Source: an uncultured Clostridia bacterium
GTDB lineage: Bacteria > Bacillota > Clostridia > TANB77 > CAG-508
Reading direction: 5' to 3'
Assembly: GCA_944387495.1 (NCBI GenBank)
Contig: CALXFD010000021.1
Coordinates: forward strand, 1 to 35,658
DNA length: 35,658 nt
Part shown: positions 7,537 to 14,109 of the stretch, in pieces
How positions within the stretch are numbered: the stretch's first letter is position 1
How the letters are laid out: every line of letters starts with the position of its first letter
Notes under the pieces: generated by a model
What the model saw: the letters and a program-made list of their open reading frames with translations, nothing else
What the model was told of the DNA's origin: nothing
Databases searched by the model: none
Translations under genes and position numbers: made by a program

Positions 7537-7830
7537 ATGAAAAATAAAAAGCAATTCGATGAAGAAGATTATTCAGATAAAGGAAGAATAGCAGAATTAT
7601 ATGAATTTTATAATGAAGAAATTTATAAAAATTCAAAGGAAAATGAAGAAATGATAAGCAAAATATTTAAAGTAGAAAAACCATTTTATAATAGCTTAAC
7701 AGATAAACAGAAAAATGAATTTGAAAAATTAGTAGAGCTTTATGCTTTAAATGGAAGTATAACAGATAAAAGAATATTTGTGTTTGCATTTAGATTAGCG
7801 GTAAGATTAATATTTGAAGGAAAATATTAA
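7537..7830 (+). CDS. DUF6809-like small protein
   Basis: A 97-residue protein starting at ATG 7537, behind AAGGAGTGA. The pattern IAELYEFYNEEIYKN near the start, a central FEKLVELYALNGSI, and a C-terminal FAFRLAVRLIFE resemble the DUF6809 family found in clostridial phages and integrative elements (recalled, not searched). Function unknown. Its stop overlaps the stop of the convergent XRE gene by two bases. Confidence 0.6.
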   Translation: MKNKKQFDEEDYSDKGRIAELYEFYNEEIYKNSKENEEMISKIFKVEKPFYNSLTDKQKNEFEKLVELYALNGSITDKRIFVFAFRLAVRLIFEGKY

Positions 7831-8042
7831 TCTTTTTTCTTTTTAAATAAATCATTAGGCTCACATTCTAATATTTTGCAAAATTTTTCTATATTTTCAT
7901 ATTTGATTGATTTGGTTTTATTAGTAACAATAGCATTAAAGTTTGTATATGAAATTGGTTCAAATTTATTCATTTCATTAAAAAGCCAATATTTTGATTT
8001 TCCTTTATTTTGTAATAATTCAAGTACATTTAGCTTAATCAT
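7827..8042 (-). CDS. XRE/Cro-type repressor of the mobile element
   Basis: A 71-residue Cro/C1-type helix-turn-helix protein. The start ATG (complement 8040-8042) follows AAGGAGGAC; the alternative TTG at 8048 is too close to it. The sequence MIKLNVLELLQNKGKSKYWL, then an HTH with SYTNFNAIVTNKTKSI and IEKFCKILECEPNDLF, is the usual short single-domain repressor layout. It is transcribed away from the membrane-protein gene across a region with three ACTCAC repeats, which are good candidates for its operator. It probably keeps the element quiet. Confidence 0.85.
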   Translation of the reverse strand: MIKLNVLELLQNKGKSKYWLFNEMNKFEPISYTNFNAIVTNKTKSIKYENIEKFCKILECEPNDLFKKKKD

Positions 8043-8076
8043 ATGCAAGTCCTCCTTTTTTATTATTTTATTAAAG

Positions 8077-8113
8077 ACTCACAAAAATATTAACTCACGA
8101 TAAAATAACTCAC
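8077..8113. promoter_or_regulatory. Three ACTCAC direct repeats, likely repressor operator
   Basis: ACTCAC occurs at 8077-8082, 8093-8098 and 8108-8113, at 16- and 15-base spacing, each followed by an A-rich stretch ending near ATTA or AATA. They lie between the minus-strand XRE gene and the + strand gene at 8187. The arrangement suggests an operator for the XRE protein, or less likely an iteron array. Confidence 0.5.
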
Positions 8114-8186
8114 AAAAACATTAGACAAAAATTAAATGTTGTGTTAATATAAAATTATAAAATATTTTATAGAAAGGGGAAGAGTT

Positions 8187-8891
8187 ATGATATTAGTGGT
8201 ACTAGTTGCAATTTGTTTAATCATATTAGTTATTTTGAAAAGAAATGAAAAAAATAAGGAGAATAATAGTCAGAAATTGAAAAAATGGTTAAATGTATTA
8301 TTTATTAGCGTTATAGTATTTTTAATATGTGTAGTATTAAATAAATTCATAACAATGGCTTCAACGATATTTACAATAGGTTTATATGTTTCAGGTGCTG
8401 TTGCTATAATATCGTTGATGGGGTCTACAATAATAAGTATAAAAGACAAAGAAAAGTTACCAGTATGGGCTAGCTTATTACAAGGAATTTTAATTGTAGT
8501 TATTGTAGGAGGTATTATTGCTAAAATCATTGATTATAATAGAATACAAGAAGATAAGAAAAATATAAATGAATATAATGAAAATATTTTTAATGCTAAT
8601 AGTAGTATGGAAGAAAAGCAACAAAATGCTGATGTAGTAGAGCAGCCAGACGAAGAAAAAAAGAAAGAAGAATTTGAAAAAGCAAAATTAGCAGCAAAAG
8701 AATATGCATTATCAAAATTGGGTAATGAATATGATTATATTGTTAGTGGTAATTCTGAGTCAGATAGTAATGGCGTTTATAATATAACTGTTCATGTAGA
8801 AGAACCTTATTACGGAGGTGGTTCTACTTCAGTAGGTTATTTTTCTATAAAAGTAAAAGATGGATATGTTATTTCAGCAAATTATAATTAG
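8187..8891 (+). CDS. Membrane protein of unknown function with extracytoplasmic C-terminal domain
   Basis: A 234-residue protein starting ATG 8187 behind AAAGGGGAAGAG. It has hydrophobic segments at about residues 1-17, 34-52, 56-78 and 90-112. A charged, glutamate/lysine-rich linker (about 118-170) follows, and then a soluble C-terminal domain of about 65 residues (YALSKLGNEYDYIVSGNSES to the end). I do not recognise a family. As the gene opposite the repressor it may be cargo or an exclusion-type function; no function can be claimed. Confidence 0.75.
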   Translation: MILVVLVAICLIILVILKRNEKNKENNSQKLKKWLNVLFISVIVFLICVVLNKFITMASTIFTIGLYVSGAVAIISLMGSTIISIKDKEKLPVWASLLQGILIVVIVGGIIAKIIDYNRIQEDKKNINEYNENIFNANSSMEEKQQNADVVEQPDEEKKKEEFEKAKLAAKEYALSKLGNEYDYIVSGNSESDSNGVYNITVHVEEPYYGGGSTSVGYFSIKVKDGYVISANYN

Positions 8892-9079
8892 TAAAAGACA
8901 ATAAAAGCAATATTAAAGTAACGATTTTATGATAAAAATTGAAATTTGCATTGGTTTTGTGCGAATTAAAGGCGAATAATGAATAAGTATAGATATTAAA
9001 ATATAGTAATGACATTTTAAAGGGAATAAGTTTAGGTTAAATGTTGCTATATTATAAATAAATTTAAAAAAGAATTTTT

Positions 9080-9109
9080 GAGAGATATGAAAAGTATCTC
9101 TCTTTTTTT
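9080..9109 (+). terminator. Terminator after the membrane-protein gene
   Basis: GAGAGATA (9080-9087) and TATCTCTC (9095-9102) form a perfect 8-bp stem followed by seven T. Confidence 0.85.
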
Positions 9110-9171
9110 GTGGCTGAAAATAGTTGATATATAAGGCTTGGAGAAAAAGGGGGCAAAATTGATAAAAAATT

Positions 9172-9192
9172 ATAGTTACCAGCGTAAACTAT
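9172..9192 (+). other. Small hairpin upstream of rep, candidate nick site
   Basis: ATAGTT (9172-9177) and AACTAT (9187-9192) enclose a 9-base loop ACCAGCGTA. HUH Rep proteins often nick in a hairpin loop, so this is a candidate origin. The stem is short and could be chance in AT-rich DNA. Confidence 0.25.
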
Positions 9193-9287
9193 TAAAGAAT
9201 AAGGAAATTTTAGGTTAATTAAAAAATATTTAATTTTCATTAAGTTTTATTAGGAGAAAGATGTTCTAAATATAAAAGGGGGGAAAT

Positions 9288-9335
9288 ATGTGGAAAAAAA
9301 TAGAAGAGAAAATAATTTTTATTAATTTAATATAA
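9288..9335 (+). CDS. Possible 15-codon leader peptide before rep
   Basis: An ATG at 9288 follows a strong AAGGGGGGAAAT and opens a frame MWKKIEEKIIFINLI ending at TAA 9333-9335. The good ribosome binding site is otherwise unexplained, since the next gene starts at 9380 with its own site. It may be a leader peptide or a degenerate remnant. Confidence 0.3.
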   Translation: MWKKIEEKIIFINLI

Positions 9336-9379
9336 GTATGCAACATTTAGTAAAAAAATTAAATAAGGGAGGTAATAAA

Positions 9380-10249
9380 ATGTCAAGAGTATATTTTAAA
9401 AATGGTAAAAATTATCATATAAAAAATAATGATTATGTTAAAGTAATAGAATATTCAAACAAAAAGGAATTAAAAATAAAAAGTAGTTCAAATCATAATA
9501 ATCATTTAAAAAATTTTGTAAAATTAAGTAAAGAAGAATATCTTAATAAAGAGACAGGAGAAATATTAAAATATGACTTAAATAAAAAAAGAAATGAAAG
9601 AGCAATTAAAAGTTCAATGAAAAAATTAAAAGAGTTATTAAAAAATAATTTTAATGGAGATAAAAATGAGGCATTTTTAACATTAACATATAAAGAAGTA
9701 GAATCTGATTTTGATAATGCAGTAAAAGATATGGGAGAATTTTGGAAAAAATTAAAAAAGGAATTTCAAGACTTAGAATTTGTTGGAGTAATAGAAGAGC
9801 AGAAAAGAAAAAGTTGGCATATACATATGTTATTAAAAAATATTGGACATAAAAGCATATTTATTCCAGAGGACGAAATAAAAAGATTATGGAATAAAGG
9901 AAATATAAGTATATCTAAAATTTCAAAGAGAGGAATTAAAAATGCTTTTTATGAAGAAGAAATGTCAGATGAAGAAGATGATGCAGATGATATAGATGAA
10001 CCTATAGAAAGAGTTATAGGATATATGTGCAAATTAGAAAGTAAGGAAAATACCCCTAAAGGTAAAAAAATGTATTATAAGAGTAGAGGAATTAAATTCC
10101 CTAAAGAAAGTAAAATGAAATATGAAGAGGTATTAAAATTAATAGATAAATGGTATTTATATTATGAAAAGACAGTATTGGTTGTCAGTATAAAAACAGA
10201 TAATATTGTAAATAAGATAAAATTAGAAATTTATAGAAGTCCTGAGTAA
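9380..10249 (+). CDS. HUH-type rolling-circle replication initiator (Rep)
   Basis: The 289-residue protein has the three rolling-circle Rep motifs in order: FLTLTY (about residue 98; motif I), WHIHMLL (about 147; the HUH metal-binding histidines) and VIGYMCKLE (about 213), with a Tyr and downstream Lys in the Y-x-x-K spacing of the catalytic motif III. Such enzymes nick one strand at the origin and stay joined to its 5' end. An acidic stretch (EEEMSDEEDDADDIDE) precedes motif III. ATG 9380 is chosen because GGGAGG precedes it; ATG 9338 has no site. A neighbouring Xis/integrase pair makes this a replicating integrative element. A relaxase is less likely, because mobilisation proteins have a different motif layout. 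Confidence 0.8.
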   Translation: MSRVYFKNGKNYHIKNNDYVKVIEYSNKKELKIKSSSNHNNHLKNFVKLSKEEYLNKETGEILKYDLNKKRNERAIKSSMKKLKELLKNNFNGDKNEAFLTLTYKEVESDFDNAVKDMGEFWKKLKKEFQDLEFVGVIEEQKRKSWHIHMLLKNIGHKSIFIPEDEIKRLWNKGNISISKISKRGIKNAFYEEEMSDEEDDADDIDEPIERVIGYMCKLESKENTPKGKKMYYKSRGIKFPKESKMKYEEVLKLIDKWYLYYEKTVLVVSIKTDNIVNKIKLEIYRSPE

Positions 10250-10490
10250 AATATTAATAAAGTAGAATAAGTTATAATAGGTATTAAGTATAAATTTTAA
10301 AAAATGGAACGTATAAAAATATTATACTTTATATGATTTTTATATTATAGTAATAAAAGATATATGCTGAAATAATAAAAATTGATTATATTCGATTTTA
10401 ATGCGAATTATAAAAGGGTTTTTAATAGATTTAATTATAGCTTATTCGCTTTTAAAAGATTGTAATATAGATAAATAGATATAGGAGGAG
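10250..10490 (+). other. AT-rich intergenic stretch between rep and xis
   Basis: No gene is seen. It contains an imperfect inverted repeat ATTCG/CGAAT near 10390-10410 and an ATAAAAAT/ATTTTTAT pair near 10315-10345. The string TGCGAATTA near 10402 also occurs near 8961, upstream of rep. These could be binding sites for Rep, Xis or Int, but the evidence is weak. Confidence 0.3.
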
Positions 10491-10496
10491 TTGCAG

Positions 10497-10694
10497 ATGG
10501 AAGAAAATTTTGAAAAGAAAGAATTTTTAAATTTAAAAGAGGCAGGAAAGTTATTAGGAATAAGTAGGCAGATGGTAAGTAAATTAAGTTATTTAAAAGA
10601 TTTTCCTTGTACGAGATTAAAAAGAAGAGTTTTAATAAATAGAGTAGAATTATTAAAATGGATGGAAGAAAATAAAAGTTTAAAAAAGTATTAA
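10497..10694 (+). CDS. xis: Excisionase-like helix-turn-helix protein
   Basis: A 65-residue protein of the HTH_17/AlpA-Xis type: FLNLKEAGKLLGISRQMVSKL is the winged-helix HTH and RRVLINRVELLKWMEE the following wing and helix. Start ATG 10497 lies 6 bases after GGAGGAG; the in-frame TTG at 10491 sits inside that site. It lies just upstream of the integrase, the usual place for a directionality factor that favours excision. It could also act as a regulator of int. Confidence 0.75.
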   Translation: MEENFEKKEFLNLKEAGKLLGISRQMVSKLSYLKDFPCTRLKRRVLINRVELLKWMEENKSLKKY

Positions 10695-10775
10695 AAAATT
10701 TCAATTAAGGGCGTGATTTCCCGATAATTTGGGATGATAATATATTTATAAAAATATATTAAAGGAGTGAGATTA

Positions 10776-12077
10776 TTGGGAAGAAGGAAAAATGACAGAA
10801 GAGCAAGAAATACAGGTGGACTTCGACAAAAAGGTGCTAATACATTTGAAGGTAGATTAAGAGTAAGAAGAAAAGATGGGAGTTTCATAGAAAAGAGCTT
10901 TACAAGGAGTACAAAATCAGAATGTCAGGAAATTATAAATGCATTAAGGACATATGAGCCATTAGAAAATAATATAAGGCAGATTAAAATTGATAGATAT
11001 ACAAATAAGATTACATTAATAAAAGATGGCGAAGATAATAATATAGATGGAGAAATGCTATTTTCTGATTATATGGACTATTTTATCTGGAATCATAGAA
11101 GACAAGGAATAAAGAATACGGCAATAAAAGATACTACCCTTTCTTCTTATATTGATAATGCAAAATTGATAAAAAGAAAAATAGGAGATAGAAAAATTGC
11201 AGATTTAAAATATGAAGAGGTAAGAAATGCGTTAGAAGAAATACATCAAGATACTTGCGATAGTACAGCAAGAAAAGTCAAGAATTTAGTATATATTGCT
11301 TTTAAATTTGCAAAAAAAGATAAAGTTATAAGTAATAATATATTGGCAGATAATGACGAAATTCATTTTAAAGAGTCAAAAGGTAAGAAGAGCAGAAAAA
11401 TAATAAGTAAAGATGATGAGCAAGTAGTAATTGATTACTGTTTGAAAAATAAAGAATATATGATTTTATTTATATTACTTACAGGAGTAAGAGAGAGTGA
11501 GGCTTGTGGAGTAATATGGAATAATATAGATTTTGATAATAATACAGTATATATATGTCAGGCATATATGAGAGTAGATAAATTTGAATATAAAGATGGC
11601 AAAATAAAAAGAATTGGAAGTAAAAAAGAGGTTACAGATTTAAAGTCAAAATCAAGTTATAGAGTATTAGGACTTCCAGCAGAATATATGAGAGTCTTGA
11701 AGGAATATAAAGAAGAGCAAAAAGAATTAGCAAATAAATGTGGTAAGAAATTTAATGAAAATGATTTTGTATTTACTACCAATGAATATACAGGTTATGT
11801 TGCAGATGGAGTAATAGATAGATTAAAAAAGATAATGCAAGATTTAAAGATAAAAAATTATGACAAAATTACAATTCATGGGTTGAGGCATACATTCTGT
11901 TCAAGAGGAGTAAGAAATAAAGTTTCATTGAAAGAAATGCAAAGATTAATGGGGCATAGTTCAATTAAAGTTACGGCTGATATATATTCTCAATTAGATG
12001 ATGAAATGGTAATTCAGGCATCAAATAAGGTAAATGAAGATATGGGAGCATATATAAGTAATTATTATGAAAAGTAA
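10776..12077 (+). CDS. int: Tyrosine recombinase, integrase of the mobile element
   Basis: A 433-residue phage/ICE-type integrase. The N-terminal part (GGLRQKGANTFEGRLRVRRK) resembles an arm-binding domain, the middle a SAM-like core-binding domain, and the C-terminal half the catalytic domain. The catalytic residues seen are Arg in LLTGVRESEACG (about 239), His and Arg in IHGLRHTF (about 368-371), His in LMGHSSIKVT (about 394) and the nucleophile Tyr in ADIYSQ (about 403). I favour TTG 10776, 8 bases after AAAGGAG; GTG 10767 overlaps that site. It integrates and excises the element; its 3' end marks the right edge, close to attR. Confidence 0.9.
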   Translation: MGRRKNDRRARNTGGLRQKGANTFEGRLRVRRKDGSFIEKSFTRSTKSECQEIINALRTYEPLENNIRQIKIDRYTNKITLIKDGEDNNIDGEMLFSDYMDYFIWNHRRQGIKNTAIKDTTLSSYIDNAKLIKRKIGDRKIADLKYEEVRNALEEIHQDTCDSTARKVKNLVYIAFKFAKKDKVISNNILADNDEIHFKESKGKKSRKIISKDDEQVVIDYCLKNKEYMILFILLTGVRESEACGVIWNNIDFDNNTVYICQAYMRVDKFEYKDGKIKRIGSKKEVTDLKSKSSYRVLGLPAEYMRVLKEYKEEQKELANKCGKKFNENDFVFTTNEYTGYVADGVIDRLKKIMQDLKIKNYDKITIHGLRHTFCSRGVRNKVSLKEMQRLMGHSSIKVTADIYSQLDDEMVIQASNKVNEDMGAYISNYYEK

Positions 12078-12104
12078 GATAAAAAAGGAGAAAAAGAATA
12101 GTAT

Positions 12105-12124
12105 ATCGGGAGTTAATCGGGAGT
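12105..12124 (+). repeat. Paired ATCGGGAGT repeats next to the integrase
   Basis: ATCGGGAGT occurs at 12105-12113 and 12116-12124, an 11-base period, 28 bases after int. The inverted core CCCGAT is also found at 10720-10725 just before int. Such repeats near an integrase can be arm-type binding sites. Confidence 0.4.
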
Positions 12125-12187
12125 AGTTGTTGTAATGGTTGTAAAGGCATTGAAAATAGTAGAGGGTAAAAGAAATAGAAAAGCGTT

Positions 12188-12405
12188 GCTAAACTTTTTG
12201 TATATATATAATTTTTTGAGATTTGAATGGCTCTTTCCGTAGTTTAAGAAATTCTATACGAATTTTCTGGCACCCTTTCTGTGCTACTTCTCTTTGGGAA
12301 AGAGAAGTACACGAACATTTTCCAGAAATTTCGTAAAGAATTTCTAAAACTACTCCATTCGCACATTCAAATTTCAAAAAATTATATATATACAAAAAGT
12401 TTAGC
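12188..12405. repeat. 218-bp imperfect palindrome (foldback element)
   Basis: The arms at 12188-12295 and 12299-12405 are near-perfect reverse complements around a GGG centre. Three paired blocks are seen: an outer one of 42 bp with one mismatch, a middle one of 32 bp with three mismatches, and an inner one of 11 bp. Non-pairing stretches of about 10 and 13 bases separate them. It could be a foldback MITE, or a long structured RNA. It is too long and lacks the T run of a simple terminator. An open frame on the minus strand here is a by-product. Confidence 0.85.
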
Positions 12406-12454
12406 TTCTCTACTTATTATTTTTTTAATTATTTATATTATGTTTAAAAAAATA

Positions 12455-12483
12455 TAGAAAATTAATTAGTTTAATTGTATAAT
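12455..12483 (+). promoter_or_regulatory. Possible promoter of rsmB
   Basis: TAGAAA (12455-12460), exactly 17 bases, then a perfect TATAAT (12478-12483). The start codon is at 12573. Between them, AAGGAG (12528-12533) is unusually far from the ATG, and a CCGACTAC/GTAATCGG stem (12539-12546/12555-12562) could bring them closer. Confidence 0.45.
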
Positions 12484-12572
12484 AAATATGGAATACAATT
12501 TATAAAAAATAATTTAGATGAGTAAGAAAGGAGAATAGCCGACTACATATAAAGGTAATCGGTAAACTATAT

Positions 12573-13922
12573 ATGGTAGATGAAGTTAGAGAAATTGCTT
12601 TAAAGGCTTTGTATAAAATAAATGAAGAAGGTGCGTATTCTAATATTGCACTTGATAAGATAATTAATGATAATATTAAAAAAATAAATCAAAGAGATAT
12701 TGGCTTTATTTCTGAAATTGTTTATGGAACTGTTACATGGAGGCTTACTATTGATGAGATTATTAAAAAATATTCAAAAATAAGGATTAAAAAGATTTCT
12801 TCTTGGATTTTGAATATTTTGAGGATGAGTGTTTATCAAATTGTTTTTTTGGATAAAGTTCCTAAATCTGCTGCTGTAAATGAAGGTGTAAATTTGGCAA
12901 AAAGGTATGGACATAAGAGTAGTGCTAATTTTGTGAATGCTGTTTTGAGGAAGGTTTCAAAAAAGGATTATGAAGAGTTTTTTGAAATAGAAAATCAAAA
13001 AGAAAGATTATCTAAAACAACTTCTATGCCAATGTGGATTATTGATAAGTTGTTAGAGGAAAATGATTTTGCTCTTGTGGAGAAGATTTGTAAAAATTCT
13101 TTGATTAAACCTAAGACTAGTATTAGAGTTAATAGATTGAAGATTAGTAAAGAAGATTTAGAAGATAATTTGAGAGAACTAGGCATAGAGTTTGAACAAG
13201 GATATTTAGATGATTTTTTAGTTATAGATAAAATTAGAAATATAGAGAATTTGCCTATTTTTAAAAATGGATCTTTTACAGTTCAAGATGAAGGTGCAGG
13301 TCTTATTCCATTAGTTTTAGCTCCTAAAAAAGGAGATGTTGTTTTAGATGCATGTAGTAGTCCAGGTGGTAAGACTACTTATTTGGCAGAGATTATGGAA
13401 AATGATGGGAAAATTGATGCATGGGATTTGCATGAACATAGAACAAAATTAGTTGAAAATACTGCTAAGAGATTAGGATTAACAATTATTAATACAGAAA
13501 CGAAAGATGCAAGTATTTATGACGAAAGCTTAAAAGAAAAATATGATAAGATTTTGTTAGATGTACCATGTTTAGGACTAGGTGTTTTAAAGAGAAAGCC
13601 AGATATAAAATGGGAAAGGAAAGAAGATGATATAAAAGAAATTTCTCAAATACAGGAAAAAATATTAGATACATGTTCAAAATATTTGAAACCAAATGGA
13701 GAATTAGTGTATTCGACATGTAGTATTTTAAAAGACGAAAATGAAAATATTATAGAAAAATTTTTAGAAAAAAATAAAAATTTTACATATTGTAATATAG
13801 AAGAAAAAATTGTAGAAAAAAATAAAAAGATAAAAGAAAATAACAAAAAAACTGGAATAATAAAGTTTTTTCAAGATGAAGGAAATGATGGGTTTTTCAT
13901 TTGCAAATTAATAAAAAAATAA
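12573..13922 (+). CDS. rsmB: 16S rRNA m5C967 methyltransferase RsmB
   Basis: RsmB methylates C967 of 16S rRNA with SAM. The 449-residue protein has the N-terminal NusB-like domain (IALKALYKINEEGAYSNIAL onwards, to about residue 140) and a C-terminal Rossmann methyltransferase domain. The SAM site is LDACSSPGGKTTYLAEIM; the two catalytic cysteines lie in LLDVPCLGLG and YSTCSIL. Length is normal for the family. The start ATG 12573 gives the typical MVDEVREIALKAL. It sits alone between the palindrome and the pilus operon. No terminator follows, so some read-through into the pilus genes is possible. Confidence 0.95.
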   Translation: MVDEVREIALKALYKINEEGAYSNIALDKIINDNIKKINQRDIGFISEIVYGTVTWRLTIDEIIKKYSKIRIKKISSWILNILRMSVYQIVFLDKVPKSAAVNEGVNLAKRYGHKSSANFVNAVLRKVSKKDYEEFFEIENQKERLSKTTSMPMWIIDKLLEENDFALVEKICKNSLIKPKTSIRVNRLKISKEDLEDNLRELGIEFEQGYLDDFLVIDKIRNIENLPIFKNGSFTVQDEGAGLIPLVLAPKKGDVVLDACSSPGGKTTYLAEIMENDGKIDAWDLHEHRTKLVENTAKRLGLTIINTETKDASIYDESLKEKYDKILLDVPCLGLGVLKRKPDIKWERKEDDIKEISQIQEKILDTCSKYLKPNGELVYSTCSILKDENENIIEKFLEKNKNFTYCNIEEKIVEKNKKIKENNKKTGIIKFFQDEGNDGFFICKLIKK

Positions 13923-13952
13923 ATATTACAAAAATATTACACTTATATTACA
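13923..13952 (+). promoter_or_regulatory. Three phased ATATTACA repeats upstream of the pilus operon
   Basis: ATATTACA occurs at 13923-13930, 13934-13941 and 13945-13952, with an exact 11-base period, about one helical turn. The last copy ends 15 bases before the -35 element at 13968. Tandem direct repeats of 6-8 bases at 11-bp spacing are the classical layout for OmpR/PhoB-type response regulators, so this is a good candidate activator site. Confidence 0.6.
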
Positions 13953-13967
13953 TTTAAATTAAAGATA

Positions 13968-13995
13968 TTGACTTTTTGCCAAATAACGATAAAAT
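13968..13995 (+). promoter_or_regulatory. Likely promoter of the type IV pilus operon
   Basis: TTGACT (13968-13973), 16 bases, TAAAAT (13990-13995). It leaves an untranslated leader of about 105 bases before pilM; I saw no riboswitch-like fold in that leader. Confidence 0.5.
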
Positions 13996-14109
13996 AAATT
14001 AGAAGAAATTAGCAAAAAAGTTAATAAAAAGAAAGATTATAAATTAATTCAAGTATGGTTTTTATAAAACTGCAAATTATAAAAATAAATAATTAAAAAG
14101 GAGCAAAAA

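Larger units (their letters stand above)
8892..9287 (+). other. Non-coding stretch before rep; possible origin region
   Basis: About 400 bases with no gene. It holds a terminator (9080-9109), a small hairpin (9172-9192), and two copies of GAATAAG followed by TTTAGGTTAA (9024-9040 without a gap; 9197-9218 with 5 extra bases). Rolling-circle origins are often next to rep, and this stretch is the likeliest place for one, but no nick-site motif is identified. Confidence 0.35.
7041..12187. mobile_element. Integrated mobile element with HUH Rep, Xis-like protein and tyrosine integrase (outer bounds)
   Basis: The region between the tRNA terminator and the 218-bp palindrome holds only accessory genes: two small unknown proteins, an XRE repressor, a membrane protein, an HUH-type Rep, a small HTH excisionase-like protein and a tyrosine recombinase at the right edge. 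The order Rep-Xis-Int near one end is typical of small integrative elements. I found no clear att direct repeat; the shared strings between the two edges are 8-9 bases and not convincing. No relaxase, capsid, portal or coupling protein is present, so it would rely on a helper or be a non-conjugative integrative plasmid or satellite. The bounds given are the widest possible. Confidence 0.75.

Noticed and set aside
8187..8891. Membrane protein considered as a Zot-like protein, making the element a filamentous phage with the HUH Rep.
   Set aside because: It has no Walker A or B motif, and no small coat-protein genes lie nearby.
12189..12395. An open frame of 68 codons on the minus strand inside the palindrome.
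   Set aside because: It follows from the inverted repeat, has no clear ribosome binding site and resembles no protein.
12406..12416. TCTCTACT after the palindrome matches the 3' end of the tRNA-Ser gene; another possible attR.
   Set aside because: Eight bases only; a true tRNA 3'-end att duplication is usually longer and includes the T-loop part.
13996..14109. pilM leader considered as a cyclic-di-GMP riboswitch, as found before clostridial pilus genes.
   Set aside because: The conserved GNRA loop/receptor elements and GC-rich stems are absent; the leader is almost only A and T.
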